Of a DNA stretch of 64,000 bases, positions 31,447-39,883 are shown one piece after another. The stretch comes from Flavobacterium dankookense (GTDB taxonomy: Bacteria > Bacteroidota > Bacteroidia > Flavobacteriales > Flavobacteriaceae), in the NCBI RefSeq assembly GCF_004362665.1, contig NZ_SNXR01000013.1:186001-250000 (forward strand), in the 5' to 3' direction. The notes beneath the pieces were generated by a model that made no database searches, was not told where the DNA came from, and saw nothing but the letters and a program-made list of their open reading frames with translations. Each line of letters starts with the position of its first letter. The stretch's first letter is position 1. Made by a program: the position numbers and the translations under genes.

Positions 31447-32262
31447 TTAAACCGCTACATCATATTCTCTCAAAGCATCATTGAGTGAAGTTTTTAAATC
31501 AGTTGATGGTTTGCGAGTTCCAATAATTAATGCACAAGGAACTTGAAAACTACCAGCTGCAAACGTTTTTGTATAACTTCCAGGAATAACAACACTTCTT
31601 GAAGGAACAAATCCTTTGTATTCGATTGGTTCACTACCAGTAACATCGATAATTTTTGTTGACGCTGTAAGACAAACATTGGCGCCAAGAACAGCTTCTT
31701 TTTCTACACGAACGCCTTCAACAACAATACATCTTGAACCAATAAAAGCACCATCTTCAATAATTACTGGAGCAGCTTGAAGCGGTTCTAAAACACCACC
31801 AATTCCAACACCACCAGAAAGATGAACATCTTTGCCTATTTGTGCACAACTTCCAACTGTTGCCCATGTGTCAACCATTGTTCCTTCGTCAACATAAGCA
31901 CCAATATTAACATAACTTGGCATCAAAATTACACCTTTCGAAATATAGGAACCATATCTTGCTACAGCAGGCGGAACAACACGAATACCTTTCTCAGCAT
32001 AACCAGTTTTGAGCAACATTTTATCATGATATTCGAAAATCCCAGCTTCCCAAGTTTCCATTTTTTGAATTGGAAAATAAAGCACTACCGCTTTTTTAAC
32101 CCATTCATTCACTTGCCAACCTGAAGTTGTTGGTTCAGCAACTCGCAAAGTTCCAGCATCAAGTAAAGAAATAACTTCTCTGATAGCGTTTGTAGTAGTT
32201 TCTTCTTGAAGTAAAGCACGGTTTTCCCATGCTGATTCTATGATAGATTGTAATAGTGTCAT
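31447..32262 (-). CDS. dapD: 2,3,4,5-tetrahydropyridine-2,6-dicarboxylate N-succinyltransferase
   Basis: The 271 aa protein is a left-handed beta-helix acyltransferase: YISKGVILMPSYVNIGAYVD (cut in two at the strand turn), TWATVGSCAQIGKDVHLSGG, EDGAFIGSRCIVVEGV and VPSRSVVIPGSY. The N-terminal helical domain (residues 1-90) is that of DapD. It succinylates tetrahydrodipicolinate in the lysine/diaminopimelate pathway. This is the DAP that canonical OmpA domains recognise. It has its own promoter (32279-32308). Confidence 0.95.
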   Translation of the reverse strand: MTLLQSIIESAWENRALLQEETTTNAIREVISLLDAGTLRVAEPTTSGWQVNEWVKKAVVLYFPIQKMETWEAGIFEYHDKMLLKTGYAEKGIRVVPPAVARYGSYISKGVILMPSYVNIGAYVDEGTMVDTWATVGSCAQIGKDVHLSGGVGIGGVLEPLQAAPVIIEDGAFIGSRCIVVEGVRVEKEAVLGANVCLTASTKIIDVTGSEPIEYKGFVPSRSVVIPGSYTKTFAAGSFQVPCALIIGTRKPSTDLKTSLNDALREYDVAV

Positions 32263-32278
32263 TTATTGTAATTTTTTA

Positions 32279-32308
32279 CAAATATAGTCGCATTTATGTA
32301 TTTTTCAA
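32279..32308 (-). promoter_or_regulatory. Complete Bacteroidota promoter of dapD
   Basis: On the minus strand a -33 TTG (32306-32308), a 19 bp spacer and -7 TATATTTG (32279-32286) precede the start by 16 bases. Spacing and both boxes match the Flavobacterium consensus. Confidence 0.75.
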
Positions 32309-32334
32309 ATCATTTAATTATCAACGGAATTTAC

Positions 32335-32362
32335 TTGTTTTTATGAATCTTGATTAACTTTG
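32335..32362 (+). promoter_or_regulatory. Promoter of yqgF
   Basis: A -33 TTG (32335-32337), a 17 bp spacer and -7 TAACTTTG (32355-32362) lie 98 bases before the start at 32461, which implies a long leader. The divergent dapD promoter is close by. Confidence 0.6.
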
Positions 32363-32460
32363 TATAAATAAATTATCAAAACTTAATGAGTTATTGATAA
32401 AATAATTCAAGCTTTTTTATTTATAATTTCGAAACAACGAGCTGTAAAAATAAAATTAAT

Positions 32461-32877
32461 ATGCCAAGAATTCTAGCCATTGATTATGGAATCAAACGAA
32501 CAGGAATTGCTGTTACAGATGAGTTACAAATTATAGCTTCTGGATTAACAACCATTTCATCAGAAGCGACTATAGCTTTTTTAAAGAATTATTTCTCTCT
32601 GGAAAAAGTAGAAAAAGTACTCATTGGCGAACCCAAACAAATGAATGGTTTAGCTTCTGAAAGCACTCCAATTATTGAAAAATTTGTTCTAGATTTTCGA
32701 AATAACTTTCCAGAAATGAAAATTGAAAGAGTAGATGAACGATTTACTTCTAAAATGGCTTTTCAAACCATGATTGATAGTGGATTGAAGAAAAATCAAA
32801 GAAAAAATAAAGCTTTAATAGACGAAATAGCAGCTACTATTTTACTTCAAGATTATTTGACTAGAAAAATGATTTAA
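32461..32877 (+). CDS. yqgF: Holliday junction resolvase-like protein YqgF/RuvX
   Basis: The 138 aa protein has the RNase H-like pattern ILAIDYGIKRTGIAVTD (Asp7), EKVLIGEPKQMNGL (Glu near 59), VERVDERFTSKMA-like IERVDERFTSKMAFQ and the C-terminal KALIDEIAATILLQDYL with Asp. YqgF acts in 16S rRNA 5' end processing in some bacteria. It is followed by def with a separate -7 element in the short gap. Confidence 0.92.
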   Translation: MPRILAIDYGIKRTGIAVTDELQIIASGLTTISSEATIAFLKNYFSLEKVEKVLIGEPKQMNGLASESTPIIEKFVLDFRNNFPEMKIERVDERFTSKMAFQTMIDSGLKKNQRKNKALIDEIAATILLQDYLTRKMI

Positions 32878-32883
32878 ATTCAT

Positions 32884-32891
32884 TATTTTTG
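32884..32891 (+). promoter_or_regulatory. Promoter -7 element of def
   Basis: TATTTTTG matches TAnnTTTG, 19 bases before the def start. Confidence 0.5.
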
Positions 32892-32910
32892 TCACTTTAA
32901 AATTAAAAAA

Positions 32911-33498
32911 ATGATTATTCCTATTTATGGTTATGGCGAACCTGTTTTAAGACAAGTCGGAGAAGAAATTTCGCGAGAATATCCAAATTTAAAAGAAATT
33001 ATTGCCAATATGTATGATACTATGTACAATGCATATGGTGTTGGATTAGCTGCGCCACAAGTAGGTTTGGCTATTCGTTTGTTTGTTATCGATACAGAAC
33101 CTTTCAGTGACAGTGATGATTTGTCAAAAGAAGAACACGAACAATTAAAAAACTTCAAGCAGACATTTATCAATGCAAAAATGTTGAAAGAAGAAGGCGA
33201 AGAATGGGGATTTAATGAAGGCTGTTTGAGTATTCCTGATGTTCGCGAAGATGTTTATAGAAACGAAAGAATTACTTTAGAATATTATGACGAAGATTTC
33301 AATAAAAAAACAGAAGTTTTCGACGGATTAATTGCTCGAGTTATTCAACATGAATACGATCATATTGAAGGAATTTTGTTCACGGATAAAATTTCAATGT
33401 TAAAAAAAACACTGATTAAGAAGAAGTTACAAAACATAATGGAAGGAAAAGCAAGGCCAGATTACAGAATGAAATTTGCCAATAAAAAAGGAAGATAA
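32911..33498 (+). CDS. def: Peptide deformylase
   Basis: The 195 aa protein has all three motifs: GVGLAAPQVGL (about 43-53), EGCLSIPDV (Cys ligand) and QHEYDHIEGIL (two His ligands and the catalytic Glu of HExxH written HEYDH). It removes the N-formyl group from nascent proteins. The insertion around residues 65-95 (SDSDDLSKEEHEQLKNFK) is common in Bacteroidota deformylases. Confidence 0.96.
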   Translation: MIIPIYGYGEPVLRQVGEEISREYPNLKEIIANMYDTMYNAYGVGLAAPQVGLAIRLFVIDTEPFSDSDDLSKEEHEQLKNFKQTFINAKMLKEEGEEWGFNEGCLSIPDVREDVYRNERITLEYYDEDFNKKTEVFDGLIARVIQHEYDHIEGILFTDKISMLKKTLIKKKLQNIMEGKARPDYRMKFANKKGR

Positions 33499-33525
33499 TT
33501 AACATTTTTAAAATAAACATTTAAA

Positions 33526-33533
33526 TATATTTG
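33526..33533 (+). promoter_or_regulatory. Promoter -7 element of the DUF5606 gene
   Basis: TATATTTG matches TAnnTTTG, 22 bases before the start at 33556. Confidence 0.55.
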
Positions 33534-33555
33534 TGCCCTAAATTAAATTAATAAG

Positions 33556-34035
33556 ATGAACGTAGAAAAAATATTAGCTATTGCTGGAAAACCAGGTTTA
33601 TTTGAATTAAAATTACAAACACGTTCTGGATTTGTTGCGGAATCTCTACTTGACGGAAAAAAAATCACAGTAGGAATGAGAAGTAACGTAAGTTTACTTT
33701 CCGAAATTTCAATGTACACTTACAGTGAAGAAAAACCATTGGTTGAAATCATGAGAGCAATTGCTATAAAAGAAAACGAAGGTCCAGCCATTTCTCATAA
33801 AGAAGATAATGATAAATTAATAACTTATTTCAAAGAAATTCTCCCAGATTATGATGAGGATAGAGTTTATGCTTCTGATATTAAAAAACTTTTAAACTGG
33901 TATAATATTTTGCAAGCTAAAGGTTTAGTTTCAAAAGAAGAGCCAAAAGTAGAGAATGCTGAAGTAATTAAAGAACAAGTGGTTGAAGAAGTAAAGGCTA
34001 AAAAAGCAACAAAAAAAACTAAAAAAGAAGAATAG
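33556..34035 (+). CDS. DUF5606 domain protein
   Basis: The 159 aa protein starts MNVEKILAIAGKPGLFELK, with RSGFVAESLLDGKKI and SLLSEISMYTYSEEKPLVEIM, a pattern that I recall as DUF5606 in Bacteroidota, with a tightly conserved N-terminal two thirds. The C-terminus is a lysine-rich tail (KKATKKTKKEE), which may bind nucleic acid or ribosomes. It is consistently a housekeeping neighbour of def in this group. Its function is unknown. A terminator follows. Confidence 0.75.
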   Translation: MNVEKILAIAGKPGLFELKLQTRSGFVAESLLDGKKITVGMRSNVSLLSEISMYTYSEEKPLVEIMRAIAIKENEGPAISHKEDNDKLITYFKEILPDYDEDRVYASDIKKLLNWYNILQAKGLVSKEEPKVENAEVIKEQVVEEVKAKKATKKTKKEE

Positions 34036-34057
34036 TTAATTACTTCTTTATAAATAC

Positions 34058-34093
34058 AAATCCTATTGTTGAAATCAACGGTAGGATTTTTTA
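34058..34093 (+). terminator. Rho-independent terminator after the DUF5606 gene
   Basis: Arms 34058-34072 and 34075-34089 form a 15 bp stem (two G-T pairs, tip TTGA-AA-TCAA) followed by TTTTTT. It ends the def/DUF5606 transcript. Confidence 0.88.
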
Positions 34094-34124
34094 ATTTTAC
34101 GAAGTTATTATTTAAAAAATAAAG

Positions 34125-34168
34125 TCTATTATCTATTTGTCTATCATCTAAATATCTAAAATCTAAAA
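34125..34168 (+). repeat. TCTA-phased degenerate repeat ahead of mazG
   Basis: Six TCTA units begin at 34125, 34132, 34140, 34147, 34155 and 34162, at 7-8 base intervals, and the ATG of mazG comes 7 bases after the last. Similar runs precede menA and the gene at 63443. Confidence 0.75.
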
Positions 34169-34942
34169 ATGAACACACGCCAGCAACAACTTGATGCTTT
34201 CAACAGACTACTAGATATCATGGACGATTTGCGCGAAAAATGTCCTTGGGATAAAAAGCAAACACTTGAAAGTTTACGCCATTTAACCATTGAAGAAACC
34301 TATGAGTTAGGCGATGCAATTTTGGATAATGATTTGGTTGAAATCAAAAAAGAATTAGGTGATTTGCTGCTTCACATTGTTTTTTATGCCAAAATAGGAA
34401 GCGAAACCAACTCCTTTGATATAGCCGATGTTGCCAACAGTATTTGTGATAAACTAATCGACAGACATCCACATATTTATGGTGATGTTATCGTTGCCGA
34501 TGAAGAAGAAGTGAAGCAAAATTGGGAAAAACTAAAACTTAAAGAAGGTAAAAAATCAGTGCTAGAAGGTGTTCCGAAAAGTTTACCCGCATTAGTTAAA
34601 GCCAGTCGTATTCAAGACAAAGTAAAAGGTGTCGGATTTGATTGGGAAGAACCACATCAAGTTTGGGATAAAGTTCAAGAGGAGTTAAACGAATTACAAG
34701 TCGAAGTCCAAGCAGGAAATCAAGATACAATAGAAGCTGAATTTGGCGATGTATTGTTTTCCATGATAAATTATGCACGTTTTCTAAACGTCAATCCCGA
34801 AGATGCTTTGGAACGAACCAATAAAAAATTCATAAAACGATTTCAATATTTAGAAAGCAAAGCTTCAGAGTTGGGAAAGCCACTTGCTGATATGACACTC
34901 GCAGAAATGGATATTTTTTGGGAAGAAGCGAAAAAATTATAA
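34169..34942 (+). CDS. mazG: Nucleoside triphosphate pyrophosphohydrolase MazG
   Basis: The 257 aa protein has two MazG domains. The first shows REKCPWDKKQTLESLRHLTIEE, ELGDAILDNDLVEIKKELGD with the EExxE metal site, and the second VQEELNELQVEVQAG with AEFGDVLFSMINYARF. It hydrolyses NTPs to NMP and pyrophosphate and clears damaged nucleotides. The leader carries a TCTA-phased repeat. The gap to the next gene (123 bases) contains short degenerate tandem repeats. Confidence 0.93.
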   Translation: MNTRQQQLDAFNRLLDIMDDLREKCPWDKKQTLESLRHLTIEETYELGDAILDNDLVEIKKELGDLLLHIVFYAKIGSETNSFDIADVANSICDKLIDRHPHIYGDVIVADEEEVKQNWEKLKLKEGKKSVLEGVPKSLPALVKASRIQDKVKGVGFDWEEPHQVWDKVQEELNELQVEVQAGNQDTIEAEFGDVLFSMINYARFLNVNPEDALERTNKKFIKRFQYLESKASELGKPLADMTLAEMDIFWEEAKKL

Positions 34943-35065
34943 TTTGCAGTCTTCAGTAATCAGTCTTCAGTTTCCAATCAAGTTGGTGATGATAATTAGA
35001 AGTAATCAGTTGTCACGCTGAGCAACAACAAACCAAAACTTGAAACTTGAAACCAAAACCAAATT

Positions 35066-35368
35066 ATGAAAACACCTTACTATGCCGTTATTTTTACTTC
35101 TTCTTTAGAAGAAAACAAAGATGGATATGTTGAAATGTCTGAGAAAATGGTTGAATTAGCCAGTCAACAAGAAGGTTTTTTAGGAATAGATTCTGCTCGT
35201 TCAGAAATTGGAATTACAGTTTCCTATTGGAAAGACTTAGCATCAATTCAGCAATGGCGACAAAATACAGAACATTTAGTTGCTCAAAAATTAGGTAGAA
35301 AACAATGGTATAAAAAATTTTCAGTAAGAATAGCATTAGTAGAACGCGAATATGATTTTGAAAAATAG
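35066..35368 (+). CDS. Antibiotic biosynthesis monooxygenase (ABM) family protein
   Basis: The 100 aa protein shows the ABM dimeric alpha-beta barrel pattern: PYYAVIFTSSLEENKDGYVE, MVELASQQEGFLGIDSARSE, ITVSYWKDLASIQQWRQN, and HLVAQKLGRKQWYKKF. Such small proteins include quinol monooxygenases and heme-degrading enzymes, but no catalytic residue can be assigned here. It precedes the APC permease by 51 bases, with a promoter for that gene in between. Confidence 0.82.
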   Translation: MKTPYYAVIFTSSLEENKDGYVEMSEKMVELASQQEGFLGIDSARSEIGITVSYWKDLASIQQWRQNTEHLVAQKLGRKQWYKKFSVRIALVEREYDFEK

Positions 35369-35385
35369 GTATTGATTATTTTTAT

Positions 35386-35393
35386 TACATTTG
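35386..35393 (+). promoter_or_regulatory. Promoter -7 element of the APC permease gene
   Basis: TACATTTG matches TAnnTTTG, 26 bases before ATG 35420. It lies inside the longer frame that would start at TTG 35372, which argues against that start. Confidence 0.6.
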
Positions 35394-35419
35394 ATGCTAA
35401 CCAACCAAAATACCAAAAT

Positions 35420-36868
35420 ATGTCTGAAACAAAGCATGAATTAAAACGTTCACTAGGATTAATTGACGCCACAAGTATTGTTGCCGGTTCCATGATAGGT
35501 TCCGGTATTTTTATTGTTACTTCCCAAATGGCGCGCGATGTAGGTTCCGCAGGTTGGTTAATCGTTTTATGGTTAATCACAGGTTTGTTAACCATGTCAG
35601 CCGCATTGAGTTATGGAGAATTAGCTGGAATGATGCCAACGGCTGGCGGACAATTTGTTTACATTCAACGAGCTTACGGAAAATTAGCTTCGTTTCTTTA
35701 TGGTTGGACGGTTTTTACTGTAATTCAAACTGGAGTCATAGCTGCTGTTGCAGTGGCATTTGCTAATTATACGGCCGTTTTTTTTCCAGCCTTAGAAAAT
35801 AAAATTTTAGAATTTGGCGAGAGTTATTCTTTTACCAACAAACAAGTTTTAGCGATGGTTAGTATTCTTTTGCTAACATACATTAATTCTAAAGGTGTAA
35901 AAAGTGGCAAAACACTGCAACTGATTTTTACTTTTGCTAAACTTTTTGCGCTTTTTGCTTTGATTTTTTTTGGATTATACGTTGGTTTACAAAGCGATGT
36001 TTTGGCTGATAATTTCACCAATATGTGGCAAGCTTCCAAAACAGTTTTAAATTCAGATGGTTCAATATCGGTAACACAATTAACTGGCGTAGCGTTGCTT
36101 GGCGTAATGGGAGCAACAATTATTAATTCATTGTTTTCTAGTGATGCATGGAACAACGTTACGTTTATTGCAGGAGAAATTAAAGAACCCAAAAAGAACA
36201 TTCCGCGAAGTCTTTTTTTAGGAACAACTATTGTAACCATTATTTATATTTTAGCAAATATTGCTTATTTGGCTCTTTTACCAATGTCTGGAACTCCAGA
36301 TGGTTCGTCTGTTGCCGAAAACGGGATTATGTTTGCAGCTCAAGATAGAGTTGGAGCTGCAGCTGCTAATGTTATGCTTGGAAATATTGGTGTTTTTGTA
36401 ATGGCTGCTTTAATTATGGTTTCTACTTTCGGATGTAATACTGGATTGGTTTTGGCAGGCGGACGAATTTTCTATGCAATGGCAAAAGATGGATTGTTTT
36501 TCAAAAAAGCAGCCGAACTAAACCAACACGATGTTCCCGAAAAAGCGCTCTGGTTTCAATGTGTTTGGGCATGCGTGCTCTGTATTTCAGGGAAATATGG
36601 TGATTTATTGACCTATGCAACCTTTGCTTCTTTATTATTTTATATGTTGACTATTTATGGTATTTTTATCCTTAGAAAAAAAGAACCAAATGCTGAACGA
36701 CCATACAAAGCTTTTGGCTATCCATTCATTCCTGCATTATATATTTTTATGACAGCATTGATTTGTATTGCACTATTGATTTATGATACAGTAAATACGG
36801 GATTAGGATTAGTAATTGTAGCTTTGGGAATTCCAGTTTATTATTTATTTATTGACAAAAGAAAATAA
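35420..36868 (+). CDS. APC-family amino acid permease
   Basis: The 482 aa protein starts at ATG 35420 (MSETKHELKRSLGLIDATS). It has 12 predicted membrane spans and the APC signature near the N-terminus, IVAGSMIGSGIFIVTSQMA, then GELAGMMPTAGGQFVYI and a mid-region SDAWNNVTFIAGEIKEPKKN. It probably imports or exchanges amino acids by proton coupling. The substrate is not evident. The gap to menB is only 27 bases, so they may share a transcript. A different APC permease is at 57907. Confidence 0.9.
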   Translation: MSETKHELKRSLGLIDATSIVAGSMIGSGIFIVTSQMARDVGSAGWLIVLWLITGLLTMSAALSYGELAGMMPTAGGQFVYIQRAYGKLASFLYGWTVFTVIQTGVIAAVAVAFANYTAVFFPALENKILEFGESYSFTNKQVLAMVSILLLTYINSKGVKSGKTLQLIFTFAKLFALFALIFFGLYVGLQSDVLADNFTNMWQASKTVLNSDGSISVTQLTGVALLGVMGATIINSLFSSDAWNNVTFIAGEIKEPKKNIPRSLFLGTTIVTIIYILANIAYLALLPMSGTPDGSSVAENGIMFAAQDRVGAAAANVMLGNIGVFVMAALIMVSTFGCNTGLVLAGGRIFYAMAKDGLFFKKAAELNQHDVPEKALWFQCVWACVLCISGKYGDLLTYATFASLLFYMLTIYGIFILRKKEPNAERPYKAFGYPFIPALYIFMTALICIALLIYDTVNTGLGLVIVALGIPVYYLFIDKRK

Positions 36869-36895
36869 TTTTATATTAAAAAAAAATAGCTATTT

Positions 36896-37735
36896 ATGAG
36901 TAAAATACAATGGCAAATTGCCAAAGAATTTGAAGATATAACCTATAAAAAATGCAATGGCGTAGCACGAATTGCTTTCAATCGTCCTGATGTTCGCAAC
37001 GCTTTTCGTCCAAAAACTACGGCCGAATTACTGCAAGCTTTTCACGATGCTCAGGAAGATACTTCCATTGGAGTAGTTCTGCTTTCTGCCGAAGGTCCAA
37101 GTTCCAAAGACGGAATTTGGTCGTTTTGTTCTGGTGGCGATCAAAAAGCGCGTGGACATCAAGGCTATGTTGGTGATGATGGTTACCATCGATTGAATAT
37201 TTTGGACGTTCAGCGATTAATTCGTTTTATGCCAAAAGCAGTAATTTGTGTTGTTCCTGGTTGGGCTGTTGGTGGCGGACATTCGCTTCATGTGGTGTGC
37301 GATTTGACTTTGGCAAGTAAAGAACACGCAATTTTCAAGCAAACCGATGCCGATGTAACGAGTTTTGATGGCGGTTATGGTTCGGCATATTTAGCTAAAA
37401 TGGTCGGACAGAAAAAAGCACGTGAAATTTTCTTTTTAGGACGTAATTATTCCGCTCAAGATGCTTTTGAAATGGGAATGGTAAATGCCGTAATTCCACA
37501 TGCTGAGTTGGAAGATACAGCTTATGAATGGGCACAAGAGATTTTGGCAAAATCGCCAACATCTATCAAAATGCTAAAATTCGCAATGAATTTAACCGAT
37601 GATGGAATGGTTGGACAACAAGTTTTTGCTGGCGAAGCAACACGTTTAGCTTACATGACTGACGAAGCTAAAGAAGGTCGAGATGCGTTTTTGGAAAAAA
37701 GAAAACCAAACTTCGATAAAAAGTGGTTGCCATAA
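36896..37735 (+). CDS. menB: 1,4-dihydroxy-2-naphthoyl-CoA synthase
   Basis: The 279 aa crotonase-fold enzyme shows IAFNRPDVRNAFRPKTTAEL, the oxyanion-hole segments FCSGGDQKARGHQGYVG and GWAVGGGHSLHVVCDLTLAS, and SFDGGYGSAYLAKMVGQKKA with the MenB-specific Ser/Asp positions. It closes the second naphthoate ring from O-succinylbenzoyl-CoA in menaquinone synthesis. menA is three genes downstream and menC further on, forming a menaquinone cluster. Confidence 0.95.
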   Translation: MSKIQWQIAKEFEDITYKKCNGVARIAFNRPDVRNAFRPKTTAELLQAFHDAQEDTSIGVVLLSAEGPSSKDGIWSFCSGGDQKARGHQGYVGDDGYHRLNILDVQRLIRFMPKAVICVVPGWAVGGGHSLHVVCDLTLASKEHAIFKQTDADVTSFDGGYGSAYLAKMVGQKKAREIFFLGRNYSAQDAFEMGMVNAVIPHAELEDTAYEWAQEILAKSPTSIKMLKFAMNLTDDGMVGQQVFAGEATRLAYMTDEAKEGRDAFLEKRKPNFDKKWLP

Positions 37736-37761
37736 TTTAATATTCAGTTTCTACGCACAGT

Positions 37762-37790
37762 TTGTCATTCCGACGAAGGAGGAATCTCAT
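37762..37790 (+). repeat. Single arm of the dispersed palindromic repeat
   Basis: These 29 bases (TTGTCATTCCGACGAAGG ... ATCTCAT) match the left arm at 26205-26233 except for a few bases in the middle. No opposite arm follows. It sits between menB and the PH-domain gene. Confidence 0.75.
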
Positions 37791-37832
37791 ATAGATTTAT
37801 CAACAAGACTTTCATAAAATTAGAAATTAACC

Positions 37833-38348
37833 ATGCAGAACTTCACCAACGAACCAATCGATATTTCAGCTTTACCAAGGTACGAAGAAGTAAAATTGAA
37901 TGCATTGCAACCAAAATATTGGAACGTAATTTTATTAAATATTTCGGCAATTTTTCTAATCATTGGGATAGCTTCAGCTGTAATTATTTATTTTGTTGAA
38001 GAAATTCATTTCATGTCTTGGCTTTTCGGATTGGTTTATGTTTTGTTTTTGGGATTTACATTTTTATTGAGTAAAATTTCATTTCAAAAAAGAGGTTTCG
38101 CTTTCAGAGAACACGATGTAATTTACAGAAGCGGAATTTTAGCTACCAATACAATGATTATTCCCTACAATCGAGTACAACACGTTGCTTTGCATGAAGG
38201 TTTTATTTCGCGTTATTTTGATTTGGCAAAAGTAGAAATCTTCACTGCTGGTGGCGATTCTAGTGATGTATCAATTCCAGGAATTAAAAAAGAGCAAGCC
38301 GAAGATATCAAACAATTGCTAATGGGTAAAATTCAAAAGCAACTATAA
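37833..38348 (+). CDS. PH domain-containing membrane protein (YdbS-like)
   Basis: The 171 aa protein has two membrane spans (about 33-55, 60-82) followed by a bacterial PH (bPH2/DUF304) domain: RGFAFREHDVIYRSGILATNTMIIPYN (cut short), VQHVALHEGFISRYFDL and FTAGGDSSDVSIPGI. The stop overlaps the start of the next gene by one base. YdbS/YdbT pairs occur widely; their function is not settled. Lying in the menaquinone cluster may be a shared operon without common function. Confidence 0.8.
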   Translation: MQNFTNEPIDISALPRYEEVKLNALQPKYWNVILLNISAIFLIIGIASAVIIYFVEEIHFMSWLFGLVYVLFLGFTFLLSKISFQKRGFAFREHDVIYRSGILATNTMIIPYNRVQHVALHEGFISRYFDLAKVEIFTAGGDSSDVSIPGIKKEQAEDIKQLLMGKIQKQL

Positions 38349-39841
38349 TGAAATCTGAATTTTCAACTCCACAAAGACAATCCAAAACAGGTTTACTCGT
38401 CTTGTTTGCTAATTCGCTTTTCGAATTTTTAAAAGCGATGTGGATTGTGCTAATTATTTTCTTTCTGAAAGGAAAAGCAACGGATATTTTTTGGGGAATT
38501 GGAATTTTTGTATTGGTTTTACTGGGTTTCGGCGTTTATTCTTATCTGAAATACCGAACTTTTACTTTTTATATTGATGAAAAGCAAAATGAATTCGTTG
38601 TGCAACACGGCATTTTGAACAAAACAAAAACGGTTATACAATTACACAAAATCCAACAGGTAAATTTAAAGCAAAACATTATTCACAGGATTGTTGATGT
38701 GTATCAAGTTAACATTGATTCGGCTGGAAGTGAGGAAAAAGAAGCCGTAATCAATGCCGTTTCAAAAGAAGTTGCCATGGTTTTAAAAGCTAGGCTTTTG
38801 GATAACGAACGAGTTGATATAGTCGATGATTCGTTTGAGGTTGAAAAAGAAATGGAGAATAAACCGTTTTTAAAAATTGACTTAATCAGTTTACTGAAAG
38901 TTGGAATTACGTCCAATTATGCCAAAAGTATCGGTTTGTTGTTGACTTTTTTCTTCACCATTTATGAAAATCTCAACCAAGCTGGTGCCGAAGAATATGT
39001 CGATGGAAGCAAAGTGAAGGATTTTATTCAAAGCAATACAGAAGTTTATTCGGTTTTACTGGCAATAGTACTATTGTTTACCCTGATTTTCATCATCAAT
39101 ATCGTTAGAACTTTGGTAAAATATTATGGTTTTAAAATAGCAAAGCAAAAAGGTTCGTTAGTTATGTCTTATGGTTTAATTGCAACACAAAGCACGATTT
39201 TAAAGCCGGAAAAAGTTCAAATTGTGAAAATTACACGAAATTTTTTCCAGAAAAAGCTAAAAATCCTTGAAATAAAAATCAAGCAAACGATTAATGATGA
39301 AAGCAAAAAAGACAAATCAACCATTGAAATTCCTGGTTGTAATGAGATAGAACGTGACGAAATCCTGCAATTGATTTTTAATGAAATCCCAGAAAAAGGA
39401 GAAAAATTAAAACCAAATTTTCGTAAACTTCTCTTTTCAATCTTTATATTAATTGTATTACCTTTATCTGCCTATTTAGCGATAGGAAATTGGTTGGTGA
39501 ATTCCCTCTTTGAATACAAAAATATTGCGATAGTTTGTGCTGTTTTTATATTCATTGGATTGTTTTTTGGATTTAAAAATAATAGTTTATTCATCAACAA
39601 TAAGCACATTATCATGCAAAGCGGCGCTTGGGATGTTGATAATGAAGTTATAAAAATTGAAAAAATACAAGCCATAACAACATCACAATTATTTTGGCAC
39701 AAAAGCTTAAATATTGGTTCATTAACGATACATACCGCAGGAGGAAATGTTAGTTTTCAACTAGGTAAATTTGACAAAATCAATCAATATGTCAATCATT
39801 GGTTGTACCAAATTGAAAAAAACGAGAGTAATTGGATGTAA
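38348..39841 (+). CDS. Tandem PH domain membrane protein (YdbT-like)
   Basis: The 497 aa protein contains alternating membrane pairs (about 13-65, 195-220, 250-270, 360-410) and three PH-like modules: FVVQHGILNKTKTVIQLHKI (after 90), LVMSYGLIATQSTILKPEKV (about 275) and HIIMQSGAWDVDNEVIKIEK (about 420), each ending in SLTIHTAGG-like sequences. It is the expected partner of the preceding gene, with translational coupling (ATAATGA). A TCTA-phased repeat lies between it and menA. Confidence 0.82.
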   Translation: MKSEFSTPQRQSKTGLLVLFANSLFEFLKAMWIVLIIFFLKGKATDIFWGIGIFVLVLLGFGVYSYLKYRTFTFYIDEKQNEFVVQHGILNKTKTVIQLHKIQQVNLKQNIIHRIVDVYQVNIDSAGSEEKEAVINAVSKEVAMVLKARLLDNERVDIVDDSFEVEKEMENKPFLKIDLISLLKVGITSNYAKSIGLLLTFFFTIYENLNQAGAEEYVDGSKVKDFIQSNTEVYSVLLAIVLLFTLIFIINIVRTLVKYYGFKIAKQKGSLVMSYGLIATQSTILKPEKVQIVKITRNFFQKKLKILEIKIKQTINDESKKDKSTIEIPGCNEIERDEILQLIFNEIPEKGEKLKPNFRKLLFSIFILIVLPLSAYLAIGNWLVNSLFEYKNIAIVCAVFIFIGLFFGFKNNSLFINNKHIIMQSGAWDVDNEVIKIEKIQAITTSQLFWHKSLNIGSLTIHTAGGNVSFQLGKFDKINQYVNHWLYQIEKNESNWM

Positions 39842-39842
39842 A

Positions 39843-39880
39843 TCTAAAAATCTAATAAGTCTAAAAATCTAGAAGTCTAT
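39843..39880 (+). repeat. TCTA-phased degenerate repeat ahead of menA
   Basis: Five TCTA units begin at 39843, 39851, 39860, 39868 and 39876, with intervals of 8-9, and menA starts 8 bases after the last unit (39884). Confidence 0.75.
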
Positions 39881-39883
39881 ATC

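Noticed and set aside
39843..39880. TCTA repeats as a CRISPR or minisatellite
   Set aside because: The units are degenerate and too short, and no cas genes are present.
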